A DNA stretch of 53,182 bases from Limnoraphis robusta CS-951. Lineage in GTDB: Bacteria; Cyanobacteriota; Cyanobacteriia; Cyanobacteriales; Microcoleaceae. How positions within the stretch are numbered: the stretch's first letter is position 1; every line of letters begins with the position of its first letter. The notes beneath the pieces were generated by a model. The model was given only the letters and a program-made list of their open reading frames with translations. It made no database searches and was not told the origin of the DNA. Below, one piece after another: positions 1-8,819 of this stretch. The translations under genes were made by a program, and so were the position numbers. The stretch spans positions 1 through 53,182 of the forward strand of contig NZ_LATL02000014.1 in assembly GCF_000972705.2 (NCBI RefSeq). The letters run 5' to 3'.

Positions 1-217
1 TGCACTTCGTTTAACCCAACCTACTTTTATTAAACCTTAAAACTGGCTAAAGTTGGGTTGCACTTCGTTTAACCCAACCTACTTTTATTAAACCTTAAAA
101 CTGGCTAAAGTTGGGTTGCACTTCGTTTAACCCAACCTACTTTTATTAAACCTTAAAACTGGCTAAAGTTGGGTTGCACTTCGTTTAACCCAACCTACTT
201 TTATTAAACCTTAAAAC
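1..217. repeat. 58-bp tandem repeat, about 3.7 copies, reaching the window edge
   Basis: Units begin at 1, 59, 117 and 175, and the visible copies are essentially identical. Each holds the palindromic core GTTGGGTT...AACCCAACCTAC, which is also the core of the 39-bp array at 2298. The last copy is partial and merges into the 3' end of the HTH gene at 204. Because copy 1 touches the window edge, the array may be longer. Confidence 0.95.
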
Positions 218-692
218 CTTCATCCCCTAAATCTAAATTTGGAATTGAGAGTTCAGAGACTTTTGAAGTCGGTATCCGCAAATTAAACGCAATAACTAAT
301 TGATTATTTTCAATATTAATATTCGTGATATTAACAACACTCTTTTCCGGTAATAAACTCTCAAGCGGAACTTCAGAAGAAGATTTACGTTTGTATCCCG
401 CAGCATCTAACCATTCGGCAACATTTCTCCAGTTTTCTATTCTCTCATCACACTTATCTAACAAACTTTTTATATACCTATATAAAGTCGCACAGAGATC
501 AGTCTCAACCCCTTTAGGATTTTTACCCAGTTTTTCTGCAATTTCAGCCGGACTATAACCACACAGCAACCCTCGCAGATGCAGCTTCTCCATCGGAGTT
601 AGACGCTTACCTTTTGCGGAGGCGAGGTCAATATACAAGGTTTCCAAGTCCCAATCTTGTGCAGCCTGATTGAACTGTTCGTCAGTGGACAT
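204..692 (-). CDS. HTH-domain protein of the LuxR-like 'AAA/vWA-associated' cyanobacterial type
   Basis: The 162-residue protein has a helix-turn-helix segment at about residues 30-78, with the pattern LTPMEKLHLRGLLCGYSP..IAEKLGKNPKGVETDL. This closely resembles the N-terminal HTH module that cyanobacteria usually attach to AAA-like ATPases, vWA/MoxR-associated proteins and trypsin-like proteases. Here it stands alone: residues 115-162 are a short beta-rich tail with no ATPase or peptidase. The stop codon and last two codons lie inside the 58-bp tandem repeat, so the C-terminus may have been reshaped by the repeat. It is divergent from three small genes starting at 928, with a 235-bp gap. DNA binding is inferred from the fold; the target is unknown. 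Confidence 0.7.
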   Translation of the reverse strand: MSTDEQFNQAAQDWDLETLYIDLASAKGKRLTPMEKLHLRGLLCGYSPAEIAEKLGKNPKGVETDLCATLYRYIKSLLDKCDERIENWRNVAEWLDAAGYKRKSSSEVPLESLLPEKSVVNITNINIENNQLVIAFNLRIPTSKVSELSIPNLDLGDEGFKV

Positions 693-927
693 AGGAGAGT
701 TTAGTGAATTCCTGATGTAATCCTAACACAATTCATGATTTTTGTTAGGTATAACCTGTTTTTAGCTAGTCTATGCTGAATATAGAAGCTCACATCAGCC
801 TTGTATACAGTTCATCACCAGACATCATTCTCTTTGAAAGCAGAATTTTATTCAGTGGTATTTCTACTGAGTGAAAACTTGATCGAAACAGTAAGCTACA
901 AAACAGAAAATTAAAGGATTAAAGTCA

Positions 928-1278
928 ATGCAAATTTCATTTGAACCTATCAAAAATGCGTTGAGTCAAGCTCTTGAATCATTATCGGATTGGAAAAAAC
1001 TCAATCCCTTCCAACAAGGTGACGTAATTGATAATACATTTAAGTCTATACTAAAAGACTTAATGAATCAATTTGGTATGAAACCGGGGATTGATTATGT
1101 AGACAATTTAAAACCCAATGAACCCTGTACTGATTTTGTAGCTTTATCTCCCAGAGCAGATGAGTTAATTACAGGTTTGATGGAAGGAAAAATTATAGCT
1201 ATTAGCGGCCACATTCGTACAAGCAAGTTAGGGAATCAATCTTCAGTAAAAGCACATTTTCGTCGCAAAGCATCTTAA
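928..1278 (+). CDS. hypothetical protein, first gene of a small three-gene run
   Basis: I do not recognise this 116-residue protein. It is soluble, with no signal peptide or membrane segment. The first 60 residues look helical and acidic; the tail is basic (HIRTSKLGN...AHFRRKAS). A purine-rich AAGGA sits about nine bases before the ATG, which supports the start. It is followed after 79 bp by another small gene, and the HTH gene at 204-692 points away from it. Codon use is AT-rich like its neighbours. Reality as a gene is likely; function is unknown. Confidence 0.6.
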   Translation: MQISFEPIKNALSQALESLSDWKKLNPFQQGDVIDNTFKSILKDLMNQFGMKPGIDYVDNLKPNEPCTDFVALSPRADELITGLMEGKIIAISGHIRTSKLGNQSSVKAHFRRKAS

Positions 1279-1357
1279 ATTGATTCAAGTCAATTTTTAA
1301 AACAGCTTCACATCAAATAATGAGTCATAAAGTCAAACTCTATTCAACAGGAAAACA

Positions 1358-1702
1358 ATGGAATCACAATTTTTTCAACAGGGTAACAATATCTATGAAT
1401 GCAAAACATCTCCAACTCAAATGGGAGGCAATTTCAGTACATCATATCTCAAGTCAGCGATCAAGGATTTAGAGCAAAGATGGAAAGGCGGAAGTAAGCC
1501 TAGCGGCTATCGGTATGTGTTTCCAGTCAACTATCTAAATGATGAAGGTAAAGCAGTCATAGAGGATTTACAATCTCGTCATCCAGATGTAGATATTAGG
1601 TATTATGATTGTGATCATGTACAAAAACTTGTTGACAGTTTAGCAAAAGTTAATACTTTACCTGAGTTAGTCAACTACATTAACCGAGTACGAGGTAAAT
1701 AA
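1358..1702 (+). CDS. hypothetical protein with an E-C-K motif, possibly a nuclease-fold fragment
   Basis: The 114-residue protein starts at an ATG preceded by AGGAAA. Residues 13-16 read YECK. The rest (YRYVFPVNYLNDEGKAVIEDL, then DVDIRYYDCDHVQKLVDSL) alternates strands and helices, as in the C-terminal half of some restriction-endonuclease-like proteins, where an E-x-K pair follows an upstream acidic residue. No upstream acidic strand is encoded in the same frame, so if the resemblance is real this is a partial fold. The next gene starts five bases after its stop, so the two are surely co-transcribed. The nuclease link is a weak inference. Confidence 0.55.
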   Translation: MESQFFQQGNNIYECKTSPTQMGGNFSTSYLKSAIKDLEQRWKGGSKPSGYRYVFPVNYLNDEGKAVIEDLQSRHPDVDIRYYDCDHVQKLVDSLAKVNTLPELVNYINRVRGK

Positions 1703-1707
1703 TTAAA

Positions 1708-2160
1708 ATGTCACAACAGCTATATTTTTATAAGATTAAGGTGTTTACGGGAAAGGTAGCCGAGTCTTTTGAACCTCAAAATATTTCTGATGCTCTCAAA
1801 GCATTAATCGGTCAAAGCAATTTAGAAGAAAATGATAAACTAAAGGAAATTCTCTTTGAAGAAATTGTTAAAATTAATCCGGTTTTACATAATTTAGACC
1901 CAGATATTACTCAAATTTTTAATGAAAATAAGGTCGATTTTTTTGAAAACACGGGTTATTTTCTGATGTCGGATGAAATACTATCAGCTATTGGAAAACG
2001 TCACGGATTTTTAAGTAAAACTAGCAATAAAAACACCAAAAATAAAAAAGAAAATACTTATAACACTGAGCGCACTGAAGATCATAAGCAACTTAAAAAA
2101 GATTATAAAAAACTTCAAGATCTTTTTAATAAGAATTTATTGATTGCTCGGGTGGGATAA
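1708..2160 (+). CDS. hypothetical protein, lysine-rich C-terminus
   Basis: The 150-residue protein begins five bases after the preceding stop, so translation is probably coupled. The first 100 residues look like a mixed alpha/beta domain (LYFYKIKVFTGKVAESF at the start). Residues 105-140 are a charged, Asn/Lys-rich linker followed by a short predicted coiled coil (HKQLKKDYKKLQDLFNK). No signal peptide or membrane segment is visible and I recognise no family. Position and spacing suggest it works with the two preceding small proteins. Confidence 0.6.
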   Translation: MSQQLYFYKIKVFTGKVAESFEPQNISDALKALIGQSNLEENDKLKEILFEEIVKINPVLHNLDPDITQIFNENKVDFFENTGYFLMSDEILSAIGKRHGFLSKTSNKNTKNKKENTYNTERTEDHKQLKKDYKKLQDLFNKNLLIARVG

Positions 2161-2297
2161 TTGTTTTAACAACTTAAATTTTAACCCAGAAAGAGACAAT
2201 TATATATCATAGTTTACAAGGCGATCGCATTCCGTTTACCCTATTAAAGTTAAGTGCGATCGCTGATCAAAGTTGTGTCATGTACAACAGGAGTCAG

Positions 2298-2805
2298 GGA
2301 TGATGGTGATGTTGGGTTTCGTTCCTCAACCGTAAGGGATGATGGTGATGTTGGGTTTCGTTCCTCAACCGTAAGGGATGATGGTGATGTTGGGTTTCGT
2401 TCCTCAACCGTAAGGGATGATGGTGATGTTGGGTTTCGTTCCTCAACCGTAAGGGATGATGGTGATGTTGGGTTTCGTTCCTCAACCGTAAGGGATGATG
2501 GTGATGTTGGGTTTCGTTCCTCAACCGTAAGGGATGATGGTGATGTTGGGTTTCGTTCCTCAACCGTAAGGGATGATGGTGATGTTGGGTTTCGTTCCTC
2601 AACCGTAAGGGATGATGGTGATGTTGGGTTTCGTTCCTCAACCGTAAGGGATGATGGTGATGTTGGGTTTCGTTCCTCAACCGTAAGGGATGATGGTGAT
2701 GTTGGGTTTCGTTCCTCAACCCAACCCGTTGGTGCGATCGCGCAGGAAAGGCGTACCAAAGATGATGGTGATGTTGGGTTTCGTTCCTCAACCCAACCTA
2801 CTGGT
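2298..2805. repeat. 39-bp tandem array, 11 copies plus one displaced copy
   Basis: Copies start at 2298, 2337, 2376 and so on to 2688, each 39 bp and nearly perfect. A twelfth, variant copy lies at 2761-2800 after a 35-bp unrelated stretch. The unit contains GATGGTGATGTTGGGTTTCG then TTCCTCAACC; the last tandem copy and the displaced copy end in CTCAACCCAACC, recreating the GTTGGGTT/AACCCAAC palindrome of the window-start repeat. It occupies most of the 868-bp space between 2160 and 3029. Long open frames on both strands here are a by-product of a period divisible by three. Confidence 0.97.
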
Positions 2806-3028
2806 ATTTTGAGTAATATCAGGTCAAAAAACTCTAATATTACAAAATACGTGTTAATCAGAGTATATTGGTTTCTGCTGAAAATCAATAGGGTTGATTC
2901 GCTAAATATTTATATATCTTTACTATTATTTTCCTGATTCCCAAAAACTGTAGACGAACTAAAGAGTAAACCTCTAGAGACAAATTTAATTTGACGTTTA
3001 TTTTTGAACGTCTAAAGGAAGCATAAAC

Positions 3029-4969
3029 GTGGACAAACGGACAATATTTCAAGTCTTAGGACAACCTTCACGAACGAATTTTCCAGCTTTATCTGGACAA
3101 ATTATTTTACGGGCAGCAACGAATTTAACAGTTTATCATTCTGGACAAAGAGACTGGATGCCGTTTGAGATCAATTCTCCTATTAATGCGGCTGATGAAT
3201 TAGAAAGTCGGCTTCTGGTGAATGGCGATCAACCGGGACGGGGAACAGCCGTTTTAGAACATCGGATTAATGAGACTATTGTTAATCAAATAGAACTCGA
3301 ACTCTATACCCTAAAGCTTCAACTGATTAATGATGCCAATCGAGATGGCAAAGTTGATTTAACAGAAACGAACTGTAACAATTGGGTTTGGGGAGAAAAT
3401 AGTCCGGGTGCTATTTTACTGGTTAATAATGATCGCGATTTATCAGATTTTAATCCAAGTTCCGAATCTCTTTCTGAACTTTCAGAGTTAGTGCTTGCAC
3501 CAACAGGCTGTACTGATTTACCGAAAGGAGTAGAAATCGTTTTGTACGCTACACCCGATGCAGCAAAACGTTTTTGTGTCTACAAAAAAACCATTGATGG
3601 GTTTCGTCGAATTTTAGGGAAAGATCCCCTATTAGCAGATAGCAATGCAATTTCGATCTCAGCCCCTCTTGCTGCGACTGGGGAAACATTCTTTGTCGAA
3701 GCGCTTCAATATCCCGGTTCTTTTTTTGAAGGATTAATTACGATTGAAGTTCATTTGCGACACAATGGAGTTGTGATTGGAACCGATCAAGTCGTCTTCC
3801 GAGTCGCACCTTGGATTATGACTCCAAATACTCTCCCCGTTGAAAAAGTTTACACCTGTGAAATTTCAGAAGATTTCTTTAATCCTAATACTAACTTTCT
3901 GAAACAGCTTCGAGAAGCACTCGATGAATTAGACATTCCCCTAATCATTCTACCCCCTTCTCAACATAACGGCGATCGCTGGATTCAAGATGAAATTGAG
4001 TTTGGCTATTGTGAAAGTAGTAGTCATATTCTTCCTGTTGTTTTTGATAGTCCGCGTGATCGAGAATTAGACGGATTTCCCGAAGCCGAATTACTAAAGC
4101 CTGACTTTGGACATTTTCAAATTGGCGGAAGTACCCCCAATTCTTTGGATTCTTTTGGAAACTTAGAAGTCAGTCCTCCTGTTACCGTTAATGGACGAGA
4201 ATATCCTTTAGGTCGCATCGTGTTTGGAGGTCGAAAATATGGAGATTTTGGAGAAGAAACCCGACAAATGATGCCACAAATTCGGAGTTTTCTTTATGCT
4301 CAAAAAGTCCAAAGTCCGATTGAAATCTATACAGATTGGCTAGCCGTTGGTCATGTTGATGAAATTATTTGTTTTATCCCGGCTAATAATGCTAAAGGAT
4401 TTAAAGTATTGCTGGCTTCTCCAGGGAGTTGTCTAGCCTTATTACAATCTCTCAGCAATGATGGATATGGTTCGACTTTAATGTTTGAAGGTCAAAATCG
4501 AAACAGTCCAGACAGTTCCTTCTCCGCAGAAATTACCATTGATCAACTTCTTGATGATCAAGAATTTTGGGAAGCGAATGCTGTTTTTCAAAGCCACATG
4601 GATCTTAATCGAGAAATCCTCAAGCTAGAATTAGGATTAGATGAATCTGATTTGATTGATATTCCGGTTTTGTTTTATCCTCCTGCTAAAGAACGAACTC
4701 TCGCTTACTTCCCTGATATGATCAATCATTTAGTGATTGGAAATGTCAGTCTGGTTCCTAAACCTTACGGGCCTATCATTAATGGAGAATGTGCCTTTGA
4801 AGCTGCATTCCGCAAGGCGGTTCCTGAACAAACCTGTAAGTTTATTGACAATTGGTATCCCTACCATGAAATGTCAGGGGAAGTTCATTGCGGAACCAAT
4901 ACTTTACGTTCTCCCTTTACTCATAAAAAATGGTGGGAGTTTAAGCCCGATGGTGCGTTTGATATTTGA
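3029..4969 (+). CDS. peptidyl-arginine deiminase (PAD family)
   Basis: This 646-residue protein should convert peptidyl-arginine to peptidyl-citrulline in a calcium-dependent way, as its animal relatives do. The catalytic landmarks of the family are visible: WIQDE with Asp321, GHVDE with His442 and Asp444, and HCGTN with nucleophilic Cys621. The segments LDSFGNLEVSPPV and YPLGRIVFGG also match vertebrate PADs closely. An EF-hand-like acidic loop (NDANRDGKVD) lies near residue 105 and may bind calcium. No signal peptide is seen, so it is probably cytoplasmic. The start is GTG, chosen because TAAAGGAA lies nine bases before it. Length is close to the roughly 660 residues of animal PADs. Its 3' end faces an S9 peptidase. 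Confidence 0.93.
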   Translation: MDKRTIFQVLGQPSRTNFPALSGQIILRAATNLTVYHSGQRDWMPFEINSPINAADELESRLLVNGDQPGRGTAVLEHRINETIVNQIELELYTLKLQLINDANRDGKVDLTETNCNNWVWGENSPGAILLVNNDRDLSDFNPSSESLSELSELVLAPTGCTDLPKGVEIVLYATPDAAKRFCVYKKTIDGFRRILGKDPLLADSNAISISAPLAATGETFFVEALQYPGSFFEGLITIEVHLRHNGVVIGTDQVVFRVAPWIMTPNTLPVEKVYTCEISEDFFNPNTNFLKQLREALDELDIPLIILPPSQHNGDRWIQDEIEFGYCESSSHILPVVFDSPRDRELDGFPEAELLKPDFGHFQIGGSTPNSLDSFGNLEVSPPVTVNGREYPLGRIVFGGRKYGDFGEETRQMMPQIRSFLYAQKVQSPIEIYTDWLAVGHVDEIICFIPANNAKGFKVLLASPGSCLALLQSLSNDGYGSTLMFEGQNRNSPDSSFSAEITIDQLLDDQEFWEANAVFQSHMDLNREILKLELGLDESDLIDIPVLFYPPAKERTLAYFPDMINHLVIGNVSLVPKPYGPIINGECAFEAAFRKAVPEQTCKFIDNWYPYHEMSGEVHCGTNTLRSPFTHKKWWEFKPDGAFDI

Positions 4970-5133
4970 CATACTCCCGCATTCTAAACCCACAACCGAA
5001 ACGGTGACACTATTCAATTTTTAAGGTTCTGGCGATTTTGGCAAACCTCCTGGGGTTTTTCCTCCGTTTGGCTTTGCCAAAAATCGAATCAAACTGATCC
5101 TACAACAGATCTTTTTTCGGGTCTACCTAACAC
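4966..5133. repeat. structured intergenic repeat element, copy 1
   Basis: About 165 bp are homologous to 12866-13033. Shared blocks include ACAACCGAAAC, ACTATTCA, AGGTTCTGGCGATTTT, CCTGGGGTTTT and GTCTACC. A long hairpin forms between GATTTTGGCAAA (near 5033-5044) and TTTGCCAAAAATC (near 5074-5086). The other copy has CGTGAACC paired with GGTTCACG at the same place, so pairing is kept while sequence changes. The left edge begins TTTGACATACTCCCGC, which resembles an inverted IS200/IS605-type end. It lies between two convergent genes and could double as a terminator. Confidence 0.75.
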
Positions 5134-5138
5134 CAACT

Positions 5139-7061
5139 CTAAGAGTCCGCAGGTTCAAAACCGAACACCTTAGCATAGAAGCCAAACTCATCTTTGATCG
5201 CCCGTTTAATATTCTCAGCTTTGCGGAACCCATGTTGTTCATCCTCAAACGGCACATATTCAACCGTTAACCCCTTGGCTTTTAACACTTCCACCATTGT
5301 TTCGGCTTGGTTAGGCGGAACTACCTTGTCTTCTAAGCCTTGAAAGAAAATCACCGGACAGGACAACTGTTCGGTATGATGAATAGGCGATCGCTGAATA
5401 TAGAGATCTTTCGCTTCAGGGTACGGCCCGATTAAATTATCTAAATAGCGAGACTCAAACTTGTGTGTATCTCGAAGGAGCGCTTCTAGATCACTGACGC
5501 CGTAGTAACTCGCCCCTGCTTTAAACACATCAGTAAACGTTAGGGCGCATAATGTTGTATAACCGCCTGCACTACCGCCTGTAATTGCCATGCGATCGCC
5601 ATCCACTAAACCCTGCCCTGCCAGGTATTTCGCCCCATTTGCACAGTCATTGACATCAACAATTCCCCAGTTATCTTTGAGGCGTTGACGATATTCCCGT
5701 CCATAGCCTGTACTTCCGCCATAGTTAACATCCAAAACTGCAAAGCCGCGACTGGTCCAGTATTGAATTTTTAAACTGAGGCTACTAGAAGTCGCTGCCG
5801 TCGGGCCACCATGACTTTTGACTAACAGAGGCGGTTTTTCGCTGGGTGAGGCGATGTAATCTTTGTTGGTAGGAGGATAGAAGAAGCCAAAGGCGGTTTG
5901 ATCGTTATCAGTGGGAAATTCGATCGGTTCGGCGACAGACAGATAGCCCTCATCGATGTCAATATCGGTTGAACGTTTCAACACCGACATTTCCCCATCA
6001 GAAAAGTTCAGTCGGACAACTGCACTGGGTTCGGTAGCCGAACCGCCTATAAATAAAATACGCCCTCCAGAGACTTTTATTCCCGAGATCGAAGTATAGG
6101 GAATATGGATCTGTTGCAGTTGTTGGGACTGACCATTTAAAGTGGCGAGATACCAGTTTCCTTTTTCAGTGTAGGTGCAAATAATCCCATCGGCAGTAGC
6201 GAAGCCGTAGGTAGACATTCCAAACACCCATTGCGGTAAGCCAAATTCGGCAGGAATGGGATAGAGGGGTTCGATTTGACCCGATCGATAACGATAAAAG
6301 TTCCACCACTCGGAGCGATCGCTGACAAAATACAGTACACCTTTCGGCGACCATTGAGGTTGAAAAATCGATTCTTCTTTACCGCCTGTCACCAGTTTGG
6401 GGTTAGCGAGGGAACCATCCGCTTGTACAGAAGCTAACCAAAGTTCGCTGTTATCCCAAGGCATATTCGGATGATTCCAGCTTATCCAACAGAGTTGTAA
6501 ACCATTGGGACTGAGGCGAGGAGAGGCATAAAAATCCATTCCCTCAGCTAAAATAATCATGTCTTCAGCGTTGTTGAGATTGATGCTAACAATGGTGTTA
6601 ACGGGTTCACCTGTTGCGGTGTGGTCTTCTCGCACACAGATTAACCGTTGACGTTGGGTGTCAATCACCGCATCAGCGTAACGATAGTTTCCTTCTGGTG
6701 TCACGGGTTCTGGGGTGACTTCGTGAGGAATAGGGCTGTTGTGAATGACCTGACGATAGAGACGTTGATCGGCAAAGTTGGAGAAATAGACAACTCCTTG
6801 ATGAACAGTATAAGATCCGCCGCCGTATTCGTGAACGCGAGTCCGAACGTTATAGGGTGGGGGGGTGACATCCTGTTGCTGACCCTCGGGAGTCAGTCGG
6901 ACTAATACACTGCGTCCTGCTTCTGAGGGACGGCTTTCTAACCAATAAATATCTTCTCCATCCCAAGCGACACTTCCGAGTCCAACCGTTCCCGCTACAA
7001 TTAGATCGGCTGTAATGGGAGATGTCCAAGATCCATAGGGGGCTACAGTTCGATCCGTCAT
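5139..7061 (-). CDS. S9-family serine peptidase (dipeptidyl/acylaminoacyl peptidase type)
   Basis: The 640-residue protein has the prolyl-oligopeptidase layout: an N-terminal beta-propeller (about 1-370, with repeated blades such as [12 protein letters not shown] and [15 protein letters not shown]) followed by an alpha/beta hydrolase domain. The catalytic triad is readable as Ser in GGSAGGY (about residue 493), Asp in GLEDKVVPP (about 577) and His in EQHGF (about 608). Members cleave short peptides or N-acylated residues. No signal peptide is seen, so a cytoplasmic role in peptide turnover is expected. Its 3' end converges on the arginine deiminase gene, separated by the structured repeat. 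Confidence 0.93.
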   Translation of the reverse strand: MTDRTVAPYGSWTSPITADLIVAGTVGLGSVAWDGEDIYWLESRPSEAGRSVLVRLTPEGQQQDVTPPPYNVRTRVHEYGGGSYTVHQGVVYFSNFADQRLYRQVIHNSPIPHEVTPEPVTPEGNYRYADAVIDTQRQRLICVREDHTATGEPVNTIVSINLNNAEDMIILAEGMDFYASPRLSPNGLQLCWISWNHPNMPWDNSELWLASVQADGSLANPKLVTGGKEESIFQPQWSPKGVLYFVSDRSEWWNFYRYRSGQIEPLYPIPAEFGLPQWVFGMSTYGFATADGIICTYTEKGNWYLATLNGQSQQLQQIHIPYTSISGIKVSGGRILFIGGSATEPSAVVRLNFSDGEMSVLKRSTDIDIDEGYLSVAEPIEFPTDNDQTAFGFFYPPTNKDYIASPSEKPPLLVKSHGGPTAATSSSLSLKIQYWTSRGFAVLDVNYGGSTGYGREYRQRLKDNWGIVDVNDCANGAKYLAGQGLVDGDRMAITGGSAGGYTTLCALTFTDVFKAGASYYGVSDLEALLRDTHKFESRYLDNLIGPYPEAKDLYIQRSPIHHTEQLSCPVIFFQGLEDKVVPPNQAETMVEVLKAKGLTVEYVPFEDEQHGFRKAENIKRAIKDEFGFYAKVFGFEPADS

Positions 7062-7333
7062 TAATCTCTGAATTTAGTGCAGGTCACAGGGTATTTTAGC
7101 TTAGATTGTTCCAGAAGGTTGATTCAAAAGATAGAGTCTGAGTTGTCTTCCGGTTTAATTTGGCGTTTCCGCACGGGGTAAAATGCGATCGCCTCCTCAT
7201 TCTAGCTAGCTCTCTAGAGATAGAACGTTACCAAAGTTGAGCGGAAAGCGAGGGCGTGACTTCCGCCTCTGCTGACGAGGAGATATCCGACTTAATAAGT
7301 GGTGTTGATGAACCAAGAATTAGCAATAGCTAA

Positions 7334-7368
7334 GAATCCCCTTTCTTTAGAAATGGGGAGTATGTCAA
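7334..7368 (+). mobile_element. solitary IS200/IS605-type right end
   Basis: The sequence GAATCCCC, an imperfect hairpin (CCCCTTTCTTTAGAAATGGGG) and then GAGTATGTCAA follow the same plan as the right end of the intact element at 18518-18551 (GAATCCCTG, hairpin, CAGGGAGTGTCAA). No transposase gene is adjacent, so this is a remnant or a non-autonomous derivative. Confidence 0.6.
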
Positions 7369-7465
7369 TGCGTCAATTGCAAGCCAAATCCATTGTTTTT
7401 TTTGCTTTTGACCAAGAAAAACGGGACACAAGCTCCGTCCGTGACTGACGGTTAACTTAAATTGA

Positions 7466-7603
7466 TGCACCCGCGCCTTGGCAAAACAGTGTCAAGAAAC
7501 TCCAGTTACCCGAGCAATCGCAGCAGCTAACGACATCCTCAAATTTTCACCACTTGATTTCCACCAATGTAAAGATTTGATGAAAGTCATTGTATTTTTT
7601 TAG
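7466..7603 (+). pseudogene. 46-codon coding relic of unknown origin
   Basis: An open stretch bounded by stops reads CTRALAKQCQETPVTRAIAA then ANDILKFSPLDFHQCKDLMK. It has protein-like composition but no start codon. It may be the 3' end of a gene removed by the insertion-element activity seen just upstream. I do not recognise the family; it could be chance. Confidence 0.25.
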
Positions 7604-7659
7604 TTTGTCAAATAAAGTTTAATTTGTATGTTTTAAACAGCAGGTAAGTAACCCCATAA

Positions 7660-8799
7660 ATGACAACAATCATAAATTTCGATGAGTTAGCCGGAAATAC
7701 AGTCGTCAGCGATCAATATTCTGGAGTCACATTTTCAACCGATCCGGGGTCTGTTGTAGCAATTCCAATTGCAGGAATTTTCGGAACCTCTGCACCCAAC
7801 CTAATCGGTACATTCGATGAAAATGGCGGGTTGGATGGAAACCTAACCCTTGACGTTGCTTTCGAGTCACCCGTCAATAATTTTTCGTTTTTCACGATTG
7901 GCGATGACACCAATGGTACAGCCGCACTCATCGATGTTTATACCGCCGATGGATTGACTACAACTGTCGATCTGATCACTGATGGTAACGGTTTTACCCC
8001 AGAGCTTGTGGATTTATCAACATTCACAAACATTACCCGCATTAATATCAATACCATCACAGATCCGGGTGGGATTGGTTATGATGACTTTGCATTTGAG
8101 TTCGCACCACTGAACATTGCACCAGTTGCCGTTGATGATAGTGCAACTGCCGCTCAAAACAGTTCCCAGACCATCCTCGCCGCCGACCTACTCGCCAACG
8201 ACACCGACGAAGATGGCGACCCTCTCACCCTGACCGAAGTGAGTAATCCCCTAAACGGTACTGTTGCCTTGGATGCCAATGGGGATGTCGTGTTCACTCC
8301 GACCTCCGGATTTAGCGGTACTGCCAGTTTTGACTATACCGTGTCCGATGGTACTGACACAGATATTGGTTCTGTGACAGTCGAAGTCGGAGGTATGTTC
8401 AATGGCGGAAATCAAAAAGATATCCTCATCGGTACTGGGGGTAACGATTGGATGTCCGGCGGTAACGGTGCCGATGAACTCTACGGAGGTGAAGGCGATG
8501 ACACTTTGGGCGGTGACGGTAGCGATAACGGCCCAGATCTCCTCGATGGCGGTCTTGGCAACGATATCTTAACGGGTGGTTTGGGACCCGATGTATTTGT
8601 CCTCGCCCCCGGCAATGGAACTGATACCATTACCGACTTCCAGACTCCTGACAGCATCGGTTTGTCCGGTGGCATCGGATTTGGCGACCTGTCTTTCTCG
8701 GGTAGTAATATTATCTTGACTTCAACTTCAGAGGTGTTGGCAACCTTAGTTAGTGTGGATGCGACAAGTTTAACAGCAAATGACTTTGTAAGTGTTTAA
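7660..8799 (+). CDS. RTX-type calcium-binding repeat protein with a cadherin-like domain
   Basis: The 379-residue protein has three parts. Residues 1-150 form a beta-rich domain (NFDELAG...DQYSGVTFS...) of a kind also found at the N-terminus of cyanobacterial PEP-CTERM proteins. Residues 155-243 form an Ig/cadherin-like repeat with the signature LLANDTDEDGDPLTLTEV. Residues 250-320 carry glycine/aspartate nonapeptides (GTGGNDWMSGGNGADELYGG), the hemolysin-type calcium-binding repeat, followed by a hydrophobic acidic tail. There is no N-terminal signal peptide, which fits type I secretion through a C-terminal signal. The role is probably extracellular or surface adhesion. No HlyB/HlyD/TolC genes lie adjacent; the ABC protein at 48809 lacks a peptidase domain and is probably unrelated. 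Confidence 0.88.
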   Translation: MTTIINFDELAGNTVVSDQYSGVTFSTDPGSVVAIPIAGIFGTSAPNLIGTFDENGGLDGNLTLDVAFESPVNNFSFFTIGDDTNGTAALIDVYTADGLTTTVDLITDGNGFTPELVDLSTFTNITRININTITDPGGIGYDDFAFEFAPLNIAPVAVDDSATAAQNSSQTILAADLLANDTDEDGDPLTLTEVSNPLNGTVALDANGDVVFTPTSGFSGTASFDYTVSDGTDTDIGSVTVEVGGMFNGGNQKDILIGTGGNDWMSGGNGADELYGGEGDDTLGGDGSDNGPDLLDGGLGNDILTGGLGPDVFVLAPGNGTDTITDFQTPDSIGLSGGIGFGDLSFSGSNIILTSTSEVLATLVSVDATSLTANDFVSV

Positions 8800-8819
8800 G
8801 CTGTTTTAAACAGAGAACG

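Larger units (their letters stand above)
7062..7659. other. 598-bp intergenic region with insertion-sequence debris
   Basis: No intact gene is visible. A HIP1-type site lies near 7187, a solitary IS200/IS605-type end at 7334-7368, and a 46-codon open stretch at 7466-7603 that reads like the tail of a lost protein. The last 60 bases are AT-rich and probably carry the promoter of the RTX gene. Confidence 0.6.

Noticed and set aside
2250..2937. Long open frames on both strands made of 13-residue repeats (RDDGDVGFRSSTV, TVEERNPTSPSSL, RNETQHHHHP)
   Set aside because: They arise because the 39-bp repeat period is divisible by three and lacks stops in several frames. No start context or recognisable domain supports coding.
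8481..8675. Proline-rich open frame opposite the RTX repeats
   Set aside because: It is the antisense shadow of glycine/aspartate codons.
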